Source of the DNA: Lutraria lutraria
Taxonomy: Eukaryota; Mollusca; Bivalvia; Venerida; Mactridae
DNA: 64,000 bases
NCBI GenBank assembly: GCA_964023205.1
Contig: OZ026842.1
Coordinates: forward strand, 36,657,501-36,721,500
Reading direction: 5' to 3'
The notes beneath the pieces are model-generated. The model was not told the DNA's origin. It worked only from the letters and a program-made list of their open reading frames with translations, and searched no databases. Within the stretch, counting starts at the first letter, position 1. Each line of letters begins with the position of its first letter. Of the stretch, positions 12,161 to 24,667 are shown piece by piece. Made by a program: the position numbers and the translations under genes.

Positions 12161-12970
12161 ACTGTATTTTGTCATTAATGATCGAGTTAACTGTTTTTAC
12201 ATAATCAATGAGGCAAATGAAGGAAGTGAAGAAGCAAATCATGTAGGAAGCTGCATTATAATGTAAATATTCATTTACATTTTGAAATATATTATCTTGG
12301 CTTATCTTAGATAACTTGTAACAAGATTTAAGTATCTAGGTCAGCCGCCTGTATGCTGACCGTCATATTTGAATTTCATTAGAACTAGTGTCAGCAGCAG
12401 GTCGGATAGATTTCATGAAAATAACAAGTTTTCGTTGCAAGAAACATGTCAGTGAGTCTGGAAAATTACTTTAAAAGGCATACATCAACAACAGCGGGTG
12501 GATATTGACAGTAAAGTAATTATCTTGGGAACTTATTTTAGCTTGTTGCTTTATTGTCATATGTCGCGACTGTCTATAACAAAAGAAAATTGCTCATGTT
12601 ACTAATTTCATGTTTATGCGGAATATCTACATTCAAGGAATTTTATGTTATTCATTTGATTTCATTGTTTTACCATAATGGTTTATTTACACCAGAGACC
12701 AATAACCAGTATGTACTCAGGCTAATGGCCCTTTCCCATAACTAGGTTACCTCCCTTAGTAAATCGACGGTGATGTCCCCTGATAAGGAATAATTCTACT
12801 TCCGGGGACTACTCTAATATCGATGATAATGGCGGACTACTGAGTTTGGGGTAGGTTCACTTAGGGCCTAAAATGGCCCTGTGCCAGATTTCTTTGATAT
12901 TTTGACAGTATAATATATTGTATGTTTCTTCATCAAAAACATGTTTTCAAATTGTTCTGAAATGAGTATT

Positions 12971-13124
12971 GTTGCCATAGCAACGAAACTTTTCTTTGAA
13001 ATAAAAATGGAAAAACCTCAAAATTTCTGTTCCATGGCCTCAATGTTCTTTTTATTAAGTGTATATGATTGTGCATGTTGACTAAAGTGACAAGATATTT
13101 TTATTCAATGGTTGCTATGGAAAC
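12971..13124. promoter_or_regulatory. Two RFX X-box-like palindromes (left arm)
   Basis: GTTGCCATAGCAAC lies at 12971-12984 and GTTGCTATGGAAAC at 13111-13124. Both fit the RFX-family X-box (GTNRCC-spacer-RGYAAC) closely. Confidence 0.5.
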
Positions 13125-14045
13125 GTGGAAGACACGTGACTGGGCATAATATAGCGGTGTTTCGTGTTTATATCGATGATATACGAATTATTTTGACAAA
13201 ATTTATACAGTAGAAAAAATAACATACATATATCAAGAACGTGTGAAGAAATCATTTACTTGAGGCTAAAGGTTTTCGTAATATGCCGTAATTAGTGTGC
13301 CCTCCTACATAGTTACATCACTGATATTTTCATCAAATATCGAAAGGAAAAAAATCGTAAAAAGGTCTCTGCCGTTCAAAATTAACTGGCAATTAAATTT
13401 TCAACATCTATTTTCGCAATTACGCTAAAGAATACGGCTAGAAAACACCTTGGTATAACAATAATCGAATACGAAAGTACCATACTACACACTACGATCC
13501 GTCATCCTCGCCCAGTACCGTTCGAATAACTGGAAATTTAAATATGAAGTCCCACACCCGACACATTTATATTTTGCATATGTGTTGTTTACATTCTGAC
13601 TGATAATTGTTCAAAGTTTCGTGGTGTCGGTTGGAGGACTTCATATTAAAATATCGAAAAAATGTACGAGGGTGTCATATCAGTTCCCAGCAAAGTTGGT
13701 CGAAATAATTATATTGTTTTTGGATGAATACTGAACGATAGAGGACATGCAATTCAGAATGAATAATAAAACTAGCCTTTACTTCATTAGTAAAGTTCTG
13801 TAAAATAAGAAAATCTCCGACAAATCTCCGTCGAAGCCAAATAAACCGTTTATCCGATTAATGTATCAATATCCGAATCGCTATTATTGTTAACAAAGGG
13901 AGACAAGTCGGTTGTTTACAGACGCAGCGTTCTTCGTACAGCGTCTCGTAATACGGACGGTTATGGAAGTAATAACTGCAGACAATCTGATTAAAATCAT
14001 ATCCTCAAACCCGCTACGCTATGAGGATCTGAAGACGACCTATAG

Positions 14046-14085
14046 AAGGTCACCTCAGGTGACCTTTTCCACTAGCCAATCAGCG
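14046..14085. promoter_or_regulatory. Nuclear-receptor-like palindrome plus CCAAT box
   Basis: AAGGTCACCT-C-AGGTGACCTT (14046-14066) is a perfect palindrome of two AGGTCA half-sites. GCCAATCAGC follows within about 15 bp, a good NF-Y box. Both lie about 340 bp upstream of the ATG at 14414, so they may form its promoter. Confidence 0.4.
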
Positions 14086-14413
14086 CCTTACTTTCATAAT
14101 TCTGAAAGTGATCTGATTCTATTTTTAACCGCAGTAAAAAACAATATTTGACTTGTAGTTATCACGAACACCTATTCTTACGCAACTAAATGTAATGGTA
14201 GCGCCCATGTGACATGCGTGTTTATTAAATTTTCTGTACTACTATGGCCAAATCGATCAGGATTACTAAAAAAATCAAAAAGTGGTTGCAGACAAATATG
14301 TTATACGTAATTTAATGTTTACTAACGTTTAAATAACATCGTCAGGTCGGCCAAAGTACCGATGAAACGAGTTATAGGATTGGCTGAATTATAAATAGAT
14401 ATAAATAGTGATA

Positions 14414-14873
14414 ATGGAAATTCCGACTTTTGAAAATAGAAACTGGTATAGGCCGTCATCAGATCTTGCCGTAAGGAAGATCGAATACTTTAGTCAGATT
14501 GTAACTGCAGATAAACGACGAATCAAGTAAGTATTTGATCTCCCTTATGTGATATGTTCATGCGTTCATGATACGAGGCTATATGTCTATATATGTAAGG
14601 TTAAATAGCCTCACTTTGTATGCATACTGTAGTTCATGATGCCGCGCGCTGAAGACATTCCATTTTTATGACGTAACAATACTTTGTGTCATGCTGTGCA
14701 GGGCAGGAAGCGTAGTCTACATTTATGAGACGTACGAGCAATCCGTTCTTGATTTTGCTATTTCATCTATTGCCCGCTACGTCTCATTGCGGAAGGACCA
14801 AAACAATGTCGGATTTCCGAGTTTTGTCAAGTTTGTTTTTTCATCGGTTCAAAGTACAATTTTCCGTCAATAA
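14414..14873 (+). CDS. Candidate two-exon gene, unknown function
   Basis: Exon 1 is 14414-14526, starting ATGGAAATTCCG and ending at a strong donor ATCAA/GTAAGT. The nearest good acceptor is TGTGCAG at 14701. Reading on from 14702 keeps the frame (two bases carried over plus one) to a TAA at 14871-14873. The product would be about 93 aa, starting MEIPTFENRNWYRPSSDLAV and ending in a hydrophobic-aromatic tail. No domain is recognised. The conventional start, splice sites, matched phase and an upstream CCAAT box support it. Small size, no homologue known to me, and other possible acceptors (16509, 17260) that give quick stops weigh against it. Confidence 0.35.
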
Positions 14874-15839
14874 GCATGGAAATGTATAAATATCGCATAT
14901 AAATCAAAGAACAATAACAAAATTATGAATAAATAGTATAAACCTTGAAAATAACACGCGAGGGTTTAAAATCCGGTCATATTTGTGTAAACTTTATGCA
15001 GGCAATGAAATTCATCTACTGTACGGCAAGCGGTACGCGTAAAAATCATAACACCAAATTGGTGTCGGGTCGAGAAAAGAACGCAACTTATTTTTTATCA
15101 TAACGTATTTATTGCACAAAAATATTGTTTATAAACCTTCATAAGTTATCTATCACTCTACTCAAGTAATCATTGAACCAGTAATACCCGAAAAAACTGG
15201 ATCAGCTTTGAAGAATAACTTTAATGCATACATGAATATTGCAAGTGCGAGAAACTGTGTATATATAAAGCTTTAACTTGTTGCTTTCTTTGTGAATAAC
15301 AAATACATAAATTATGAAACAAATAAAACAATGCCATTCTTTCTAAAAGTGCGTCCAAATTCGAAATTGTCTTCTTTCTTTCGCTACGATAAATTAATAT
15401 CGTCGAAAACCATATATAGATCCAGTTTACTCGATTAATCGCAACGTTACGCGTAATCATTGCTATACAGTGACGGTAGATTTACCTGTACACATGTATA
15501 CGATTATGGAGAATAGTGAATTTAAATCAGAATTTAATTGTCGTTTTGAACTTATGCATTGATGGATTTATATGCAATATGCATCAAATGAAACAGACAA
15601 TTGATGGCTTCTACACCATATAACTTTTTTAGTAGGTACCAATTTTATTTTGATGTAAAATCGTTCCCAACAGATTTCGTTGGGGATTACATAGCCAAAG
15701 AGTAGCCGTTTTCCGACACAGAATTGACCTTTGCGCAGTTGTACTCGGAAGATAGATATCGGCAAGCGCAAAAAATGTCTCGATATCATCTGTAGTGTAC
15801 AATTAGTTGGACTATAGGAAGCGGGGAAGGAATGGGGCA

Positions 15840-16121
15840 ATAAAATCGATTGTAATGATAATTAAAAGTTCAAAAGTGACTATACCCCCCCGTAAGACTA
15901 TTTAAAGTCAAAATTACCCCCCCCCCCAATTTGAAATTTCTTCTTACAGGCCTGTTGTGACCCAATGCTAGATTCTAATGTTTTCATGCTTTAGCAAATC
16001 AAGTATTATTTTTTTATTATCTATTGCATTTTAGTTTTTATCATACATGTTTGTGAATTGTGTGCAGGTGAAACTAAAATATAAATAAATAGAAATCTAA
16101 TGAGTCACTCAGTGATAAAAT
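15840..16121. other. Intergenic with two poly-C runs
   Basis: Seven C in a row lie at about 15886 and eleven C at about 15917, separated by AAGACTATTTAAAGTC. No gene is seen. These are simple-sequence tracts that are prone to length error. Confidence 0.5.
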
Positions 16122-16185
16122 CCATGGTCTTCACTGGGGTTTGAACCCTTGATCCCCAGCACTGTATAGGCACTCAACCATGTCA
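16122..16185 (-). other. tRNA-like sequence with A and B boxes
   Basis: Read on the minus strand: ACATGGTTGAGTGCC (D-arm like), then GGATCAAGGGTTCAAACCCC (T arm), then AGTGAAGACCATGG. It is only about 64 bases, and the anticodon arm does not fold cleanly, so a tRNA-derived SINE head or pseudogene is more likely than a working tRNA. Confidence 0.4.
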
Positions 16186-18125
16186 CAAAATAGATAACCC
16201 AATAGCAAGGCTGTTGAAATTGGCCAGTATTCCTACAAGTTCTAATATTGTATGAAATTAATATATGGACTATTGATGCAGTAGTGAGGATACAAAGGAA
16301 TGTCTACCATTTGTCAGATGTACTTTACTGTACGTGAAATTAGTGTTCATGTTGTTGTTACAGAGGACCATGCATGATGTTTTTTAACATCATTGTAAAA
16401 CATGTATAATTTTATAATGCCAGTACTGTATGGATTACAAATATTCATAAACTCTATTATAATAGTATCTCAGCATAATTGAATTGCATATATTTGTCTT
16501 CTTTCAGAATCATATTATGTTAGTTCAGATGCATATGAAGTGTAAGCAGTTCTGGGCCTTCTGATAGTTAACTAGTAAGTATGCGTATGGTCATAATACC
16601 CCAGCAAATGAAGTTTGACAGGGGGCATGTTGGAGTCACTCTGTCGGTCAGGCAGTTGGTTGCATGGCTGTCCTCATTCAATATCACAAGTTTGTGGAGC
16701 GAACTACTTCCACATTCCTGAATCAATTGCAGTGAAAATTCAAATATGTCATCACCATGGAGTGTAGATGTACAAGACATAATTTTCATGCCCAGTGATT
16801 CACTCTTTCCAGAGTTATTTGCCCTTGAACTTAGCCATGTAATAATCCGTATACTATCGCATTCTTAGACTATAGTGTCAAAGCGATGGTGGTGGTATAT
16901 GTCACTTCTGTTACAAAGGCTTTGAGCAGAGCGCTAGTTCAAAAGATGTTTAGTTTCTCAAGAACTTCTTCAAAAGACAAAACAGAAACATTTTTATGTT
17001 CCTTAAACCATCTTTTCCCATTTGTACTTGATTTTTATCTAAAATGAGAATTTTTCTGAAATGTATATGAGGATGAATGTTTAACTGATACTTATTTTGT
17101 ACATCTCATAATATGTGTGCATAACATAAAAAATGAAATTATAGTGTTAATCAAATGCTATTTTTCAAAATCTCATTGAATCTGGTAAATTGATGATTTA
17201 GATAATTTGTCTTTATATTATATTTTCAATATTTTACCTGTCAATTATTTCTCTTTCAGATTTTTTGAGTCATAACAAGTATTCACCACTGATCAGAGGA
17301 ATTTCAATATACTGCTATGATGAAGCCATTAACATGCAATATAATGGGATGGTTATTACATGTGGTGACTGTGATGTTTTCATGAATGTGTCACTATGAA
17401 CAGTATTTCCAGTAATGTACATAATTGAAACAATTCAGATTAATAACATTAAAATTGTGTGCATTGTTGAAATATATATATATATATGAACTTTACACTG
17501 AAGATATTTAATTAATGCATATTACCTTTTGTACTGTGTACGTTCATTGGTAAAACTCTTTTGACATATTGTATGTATTGTTTGCATGTGAAATAAATGT
17601 AGATTGCTAAAGTACACATCAGAGATTCTTATTTACTTACACAATGATTATACAATGAGTTTTACACTCAAATTCAATTTATACATAAAACTGGTACAAG
17701 AAAATATCAATACAATGTACTACATGTACATTAACATCAAATATACTGCAAGATTTCCATTTGAATGGTACATATGTTGAAACCAAGTAGAATAATTTTA
17801 ATGTCAAACAAAAATATTCTGCTTTTTGGAGTAAAATCAATGCATTCCATTGCAAAAAATATCTGAATGCAATACAAAGTAATGCTGTACTATTTATTGC
17901 TGAACTATCAATGAGAGAATTTGGCACAGACATTTTGTCATAAAAAACCTGTCCCTTAGTTGCAATGTTAACTGAATTGGAATTATTAATTTCAATAATG
18001 TTGGAAATGATATTACAGTTACTACAAATAAATTGTTAGATGTCCAAATGAGGGGAACATAAGGTGAAATACATTAAATCAGACAAAATATTACTTTGTT
18101 TAAACTACTCATATAAAATAATTCA

Positions 18126-18411
18126 GTTGCCATGGAAACAAAATATCGAATAACATTGCTATACAATGTAATTTCATTAAATCACATGGATTTATGAAAA
18201 TTTGTGTGACTAAATTGCATTTTTGAAGAAAACTCAAAAAAAATAATTTCAACAGGTTACCATGGCAACTAAAATAATACATATATAAATATTGACCATA
18301 TCCCTGTCTCTGTCATATACAACAAAATTATCACATTTCGTCCAATCATTGTATGTAAAATAGTGTTTTTTTCAATTTCTAGCAAAAAAGTATTTCTGTT
18401 GCCATGGCAAC
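18126..18411. promoter_or_regulatory. Three RFX X-box-like palindromes (right arm)
   Basis: GTTGCCATGGAAAC (18126-18139), GTTACCATGGCAAC (18256-18269) and GTTGCCATGGCAAC (18398-18411). The last is a perfect 14-bp X-box palindrome. With the two in the left arm, five such sites sit in the inverted ends of one segment. Confidence 0.5.
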
Positions 18412-19098
18412 GCTTTTTATAGTGGAGCTTTGAAAATCATGTTTTCTTCAAATATAAGGAATAGGGAACATATAATGAGATTATGGACAGAATTTGACAC
18501 AGGGCCATTTTTGGCCCTAAGAGAACCTACCCCTTGGTATGCTAGACTTAGTGTTTATTGATACATGTAGTGTTATACAGGAGCAGTCTTGATTTTGGGG
18601 AAACAGATTTATGGTTCTCAAGTATGCAAAAAAGCTCCTGCTGCGCATCCGTTTCCGCTGCTGTCCACCCTTCTAATTGCCACGCTGCTGTCCACCAAAT
18701 AGCTCAGGAATTCGTTAAACTAGAAAATACGTTGCTATATGTACCAAAAGTCTAATTTTAAGCTTCTGTATTACAACTTATGGATAAAAATGTGCGTCGA
18801 CATGCGAACAAGTCAATTTCCTGGACAAAAGGATCGAAAAATTCTAAATGAGCTGCTGTGCACCACGGAATTTTTCTCTCGATTCGATTTTCTTGTCCAA
18901 GGTAACTTTTATACCAGAGGTACCTAGTAAATACTATGGGTAGCAATGTATCCAGAAAATTGTGTAGCATGACTGTTCTTTGCTATAGCAGGAATTTGAA
19001 AGAAAAGCGAAATCGAAGAAATAAGCAAAAAATTACCTTTTTCATCCAAGATGGCGGCTTTTTGTTTACATTTTTGATGGTGCACAGCAGCAGGTATA

Positions 19099-19335
19099 CC
19101 GGTGTAACGTTTTCAAGCTCCCCCTTTTTCAGGTTACCCCCCGATATCTTAAAAACGTTTTCAAAGTACCGGCCCCGGTAACAATAAAAACGTTTTCAAA
19201 CTCCCTCCCCCGTTTTAATAATACCCCCTCCCTATGTTGATTCTTTTTGACGAAAACGGAGGAGGTAATTTGAAAACGTTTCTAAGTTACCGGGGGGTAA
19301 CCTGAAAAGGGGGGAGCTTGAAAACGTTACACCGG
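19099..19335. mobile_element. Compact 237-bp palindromic MITE-like element
   Basis: The left end CCGGTGTAACGTTTTCAAGC and the right end GCTTGAAAACGTTACACCGG are perfect 20-bp inverted repeats. The inverted match continues through CCCCCTTTTTCAGGTTAC against GTAACCTGAAAAGGGGGG. The interior is made of AAAACGTTTTCAAA words. It lies 20 bp before repeat copy 2, and lacks an obvious target duplication. Confidence 0.8.
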
Positions 19336-19770
19336 CACTGACTGTGATCGTTTCCTAATTATACGTGTACTTTATTTGTACGTGTCAGCTCTGTTCCATG
19401 ACATTGACAACATTAAAGATTTAAGACAAAATAAGCTTTTTTAAACCTGCTTTTATTCACCTCAGCATGTATATACATTTATCATGTATACCGTTCGTAT
19501 TGAAGTAGCTACATTCATTATTATCAGGCAAATCAAAATAGGGTATCATTAATCAGCAAGTTATTATCAATTATTGATCGTTTAAAAATCAAATTCGAAC
19601 GCAAAGTACAGGGTCAATGTCGATGTTTATACAAATTACTTAGGATAATTTGAATAATTTGCAATTATACTCATGTAGTCAAAAAGTTCTTGTAAAATTT
19701 AATCAAATAAACACCTGCATTTTAAAAGCACACTTATGATTATTTTTGTTTGTAAGTTCGTGTGTTTGTT

Positions 19771-20003
19771 TATATCGGGTTTACGCCCCTTTTCAACAGT
19801 CAGAGTCATATGAGGCGGTCAGTTCACCTAATCATCGTCCCTGGGAAGAACCAGTGCTAGACTCCAATCCTCCCTGAGCAACTGCCTATTTTCCACAATA
19901 AAGAGACATGGTCCGTAGCTGGGCTCGATCCCACGACCCTCTATCAGTGAGAGGTTACAATAATTCTATGTTAGCGACTTTAATTACTCGACCACGGAGG
20001 CGG
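19771..20003 (-). mobile_element. tRNA-derived SINE in repeat copy 2
   Basis: Same SINE as at 398-622. The B box is GGGATCGAGCCC on the minus strand and the A-box region CCGTGGTCGAGT. It has an extra 8-10 bases (TCAGTGAGAGGT) in the anticodon region that copies 1 and 3 lack, so it may be the more complete form. Confidence 0.75.
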
Positions 20004-20350
20004 GTTCGGTATCATGAATCTAAATTTAAAATGATGTTATAATTTGATGTAATGAGCAATACATCCAAGGTTATAAAATGATGTTATTAAATAAATATAT
20101 TTATTATTTAGCCTTATCAGCATAATAAATGCAGTGGCATTTCAAATCAGCGGGTCAATATCTATATTACTTCCCGGTCCGGGGACAAATAACAGAGCCT
20201 ATCACTTATTAATTTACATGATTATATCATAATAATTATGATATAATGCGCTAGATCCGAGGTTATAAAACTTGAAAGAGGTGATCGGTTTTCACGCGTT
20301 GTAACGCGCTCGACTGCTAAACTTATTTTGTATCAAATAATAACATCGTC

Positions 20351-20549
20351 CCGGTGTAACTTTTTCAAGCTCCCCCTTTTTCAGGTTACCCCCCCCCCCC
20401 CCCCCCGGTAACTTAAGAACGTTTTCAAAGTACCGACCTCGGTAACATTAAAACACGTTTTCAAACTCCCTCCCGGGGGTAATCTGAAAACATTTTTAAG
20501 TTAAAGAGGGGTAACTTGAAATGGGGGAAGTTTGAAAACGTTACACCGG
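20351..20549. repeat. CCGGTGTAAC palindromic element, centre deleted
   Basis: The ends match those at 972-1855 and 26344-27529, but the ~0.7-1 kb centre is missing. It includes an 18-base poly-C tract. Confidence 0.75.
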
Positions 20550-21177
20550 CTTAAGCTTACAATAACGAACATGACAAGTAGCTATATAGTGCTCTGAAGA
20601 TTTTATTTCATGTATCCGTTCATATAATTTGCTAGACCATAAGTTTAAACTTTTTAACCATTTATACAACTCAACAAAAATCATTATTTATAAATTATTT
20701 CAGTACATTGTGTTATCAATATATTGTGCATATCAAATCGTCTATTTCATGGGCTTCCTTATAATATAACTTTCTACATTGTTTGTCTTTCACGTTATAT
20801 TATTATTCAACAAGTATATATACTTCAGAGCAGTGTTGATTGTGTGTATTCACGTTGATAAGATGTCTTATGCTCATACTGAATAAACATTTCTGTATAT
20901 TTCATTATTTTTCAAATTACTCGGTCTTATTATTCTTTTCTTATGGTACAAGACAATGCGTTCACCGGGTCACATGCTACCAAAACTAATCATATTATGC
21001 GCGTTGTATCCAATATTGATGTCGTTCTCCCTGTAAGTAAAATCACACAGATACTATAGAAATTGTTATATGATGTTTAAACAACGTGATAATAAGGGAC
21101 ATAAACTGGGAAAGTCATGTAAAGGGCATTACTTCTTTTCGTTTCGGGCTTTGATATGCAAGGATTAAGCAAGAGTT

Positions 21178-22180
21178 GGACTACTTTTGACAACTGGTAT
21201 TTCTATAAACAAAGGACAAAGGACTGCATTGAACAGAACTTTGGTAATGAAATAGATTTCTCATGCAGATAAATCAAAACTCCTACTTCAATGTAAAACA
21301 CCTTTTTCTCCTATAGATGTGAAATACGTTAATAAAATATTTATTTGATAGCAGGGTAACAATTATCAGACGAAATTCTAACTAATAGTCTTTATGTAAG
21401 AAAAAAAATAAATGAACCTTGTGAATTATGACAGAATGATGTTTTTTTTCTTTCAACTAATTGGCTACGACAAACGGATAAAAGGTTGTTGCTTTTTTTG
21501 CTCGCCACATGTAGTACAGTGCAAATGTACTCCAAGTCATTTAGATTGCTTCAATACATTTGATGATAAGTTTGGTTGCTGGTTCTGAGCAGCTTATGTA
21601 CGCAATATTGTGAACCATCTTCGCACGAAATCCCACCTATTTTGGGGTAAAATCAGAAAAAACACATTCTTTGCACGCACGTATGATATAACAATCATTT
21701 TAATCAATTTGCTTAAGTATGTATTCTTCACATGGAACATACCGTATATTTAAAACAATAACTGTAATCTTAATTGAATAGGCTGCACCTCGAAAATATT
21801 CTGTCGGTCACGACCGATAATAACACAGTAGATACTTTGGTTTGTTTAGATATTACTTAATGTTATGTTAAGTTCTTTAGTATCAAATTGCATATTATTT
21901 GAAAGCCACGCACAAATAAAATATAATTATACTATCACAAAGAACAGATTTACCTGACGAGAGGAACATTGAAGTACACAGGTAAGAATAGTTATATAAT
22001 TATTTAACTATATCTCTTGTGTGATTTCTTTAAAAGTTTTAATAAATTAATATGTTGTTTATGAAATGATAAATATGATCGTTATCTTATTTCTAAAAAA
22101 TACGTGAGATATTAATTAACAAATGCGCAGAACTACATAATAAATCAGTTCTTACAAATCTAGTCGCTATGTTATAAGTA
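21178..22180. other. AT-rich intergenic, nothing recognised
   Basis: There is no ORF with conventional features, no RNA gene and no clear repeat structure. Confidence 0.4.
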
Positions 22181-22446
22181 GACCGCCGTTGTGGTCCAGT
22201 GGTTGGAGCGCTGGATTTGTAACCTAGCGATCCGGGTTCGATTCCAGGTCTGGACAGGTCATGTCTGTCTGCCTGTCTGTCTGTCAGTACCAAACTTTAA
22301 CCTTACACTCACACCTTACACTTACATTCATCAAACTTCATATGTTGGTTCCTCAAGACAACCTCTGCAGGACATGTGCATTTTCAATTCAGTTAGCCAA
22401 AGTGCCAGGTCACCCTGAGAGGGCATTATGTTTCAAAAAACACATC
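22181..22446 (+). mobile_element. tRNA-derived SINE, plus strand
   Basis: The head GACCGCCGTTGTGGTCCAGT and GGTTGGAGC is an A-box D arm. GGGTTCGATTCCAGG is a strong B box about 45 bases later. The body has a (GTCT)n tract (22264-22285), then TTACACTCACACCTTACAC. It is a different family from the SINE in the 2-kb repeats. Confidence 0.8.
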
Positions 22447-23189
22447 TAGTTATAAGATTGTTATATATATCATATGGTATTAATATCATCACATAAGTAA
22501 TTTCTTCGTGAAATGAAACATGTTAATCTTAGCCATAATATTTACTGATCAACACAAAAGAAATCAATAAAAAAAAACTAATTCACTGGTTGAAATAGTC
22601 CTATGTTGACATGTGCTGTGAAATATGAAAGGTCTGCTTTGTAAAATTCATTAGATAAAGGCATAAATGCTTCGATATGACACATCAAGGTTGTATAGTT
22701 TCCAGGTTTCATTGCGAGTAATCTGTTCTCCAGTTATCAAACGCTTGTCTATAGACCCTCTACCATTATGTGTACCAGTCGTGTTAAGCGGTTGTCAATA
22801 TCTCCAAATGAATCACTTGAATACACGTTTTTCACCTGTACGTGATATATCAAGAGCTTAATTACAATATTCTCTTACCAACCCTTGTTTGTCGGGTTTG
22901 GGTTTCAAGTAGTTATATATCTCGAATGGTTTTCAGATTATCGGTATATTTCAGGAAGTTTTATTCAAGTTTATTTTCAGTGTCGACTCAATCAATAATC
23001 TAAACTTCAACTATAAATGCATAAAATATAAATGACACCGGGTAAATATAGTGGTACAGTTATTCAGATTTTGACAAAAATGAAAAGCCTTCTAATTAAG
23101 TTGGAAACGGCCAATTGCTGAACTCATATATAGCAAACAACTTAGTAAAACGTTGAAGTCCCATAAGCTTATAAATGCATTGGTCCTAA

Positions 23190-23335
23190 TAGATTCTGTT
23201 TGTTCTATAACAGAGGAATCCGGTGTGATTTTCTCCCGTGCATACTTTATAGCAAGAAGAACTGTTTCCGAAACCGCTATCGCATTTTTTTCAATATCAT
23301 TGAAAAAAATACTATTCATAGAACACCTGTGTTTT
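23190..23335. repeat. Dispersed repeat also present near 59000
   Basis: TTCTGTTTGTTCTATAACAG, AGAGGAATCCGGTGTG, GCATACTTTATAGCAAGAA and GTTTCCGAAA recur in order at about 59003-59090. The two overlapping opposite-strand ORFs here are therefore not evidence of a gene. Confidence 0.6.
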
Positions 23336-23589
23336 GCCACAGTCATGCTATGCACACGTAGTAAAGTGACGTCACACGCTCTACATATTTCATGTTTACA
23401 AAAGCAAAAATCACAGTGAAATTAGTGTTTTCAGACGAAAAAGGGTTTGTTTCGTCGGTAATGATCATCTTGGGATAATATCAGCATTAAAGGTTTTTGC
23501 ATATATTTTTTTCTACAGCAAAAAGCTAATGGGGCTTTAAGCAAACACTTTTATGTCGTGTTTTATGAAGTTCAACTAGAATTGTCTAG

Positions 23590-24667
23590 TTTTCTATTTT
23601 TAGTTACAGTGACCTTGACCCCACATACCCCAATTACAATCCCAAGCTGGGTTTTGATTCAAGGATGCTAAATACCAAGTTAAGTCAACATTGGTCTTTC
23701 CGAACTTAAGTTATTGACCGGACACTGATTTTCTATTTTTAGTTACACTGACCTTGACCCCACATACCCCAAATACAATCGCAAGCTGGGTTTTGATTCA
23801 AGGATGCTAAATACCAAGTTAAGTCAACATTGGTCTTTCCGAACTTAAGTTATTGACCGGACACTGATTTTCTATTTTTAGTTACAGTGACCTTGACCCC
23901 ACAGACCCCGAATACAATCCTAAGCTGGGTTTTGATTCAAGGATGCTTAATTCCAAGTGAAGTCAACATTGGTCTTTCCGAACTTAAGTTATTGACCGGA
24001 CACTGATTTTCTATTTTTAGTAACAGTTACCTTGACCCTGACTCAACAGACCCCAAATACAATCCCAAGCTAGGTTTTGATTTAAGGATACTAAATACCA
24101 AGTTTAATTAAAATTGGTCATTCCAAACTTAAGTCATTGACCGGACACTGATTTTCTTTTTTTAGTAACAGTGACCTTGACCTCTCAGACCCCAAATACA
24201 ATCCCAGGCTAGGTTTTGATTCAATGATACTAAAAACCTAATTTAGTAAACATTGGTCATTCCAAACTGAAGTCATTGACCGGACACTGATTTTCTACTT
24301 TTAGTAAAAGCGACATTGACCTTGACCCCACAGACCCCAAATACCATCCATGGCTAGGTTTTGATTCAAGGATGCTAAATACGAAATTTAGTCAACGTTG
24401 GTCGTTCCAAACTTAAGTTATGGACCGGACACTGATTTTCTATTTTTAGTAACAGTGACCTTGACCTTGACCCCACAGATCCCAAATATAATCTCAGGCT
24501 AGGTTTTTATTCAAGGATAATAAATACCAAGTTTAATCAACATTGGTCATTCCAAACTTAAGTTATTGACCGGACACTGATTTTCTATTTTTAGTAACAG
24601 TGACATTGACCTTGACCCAACAGACCCCAAATACAATCCCAGGCTAGGTTTTGATTCAAGGATCCTA
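23590..24667 (+). repeat. Eight-unit tandem repeat, ~138-146 bp
   Basis: Units start at about 23590, 23729, 23868, 24007, 24152, 24291, 24435 and 24581, at GATTTTCTATTTTTAGT. Each contains TGACCTTGACCCC and AATACAATCCCAAGCTGG, GGTTTTGATTCAAGGATG and GTTATTGACCGGACACTG. Units 1-3 are more alike than units 4-8. It is a minisatellite with no coding function. Confidence 0.9.

Larger units (their letters stand above)
12848..18534. mobile_element. 5.7-kb segment bounded by loose inverted repeats
   Basis: The left end GGGGTAGGTTCACTTAGGGCC and the right end GGCCCTAAGAGAACCTACCCC (read inverted) match, followed by AAAATGGCCCTGTG against CACAGGGCCATTTTTGG. The similarity continues for about 300-400 bp as RFX-like palindromes and AT-rich spacers, at lower identity. 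No transposase was found inside. It could be an old DNA transposon, or two inverted insertions of a shorter repeat flanking host DNA that carries the candidate gene at 14414. Confidence 0.55.
19356..21177 (+). repeat. 2-kb dispersed repeat, copy 2
   Basis: This copy is the shortest because the palindromic element inside (20351-20549) lost its centre. After CTCCCTCCCGGGGG it jumps to the outer right arm. It contains an 18-base C run at about 20389-20406. The right end GCAAGAGTT matches that of copy 1. Confidence 0.85.
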
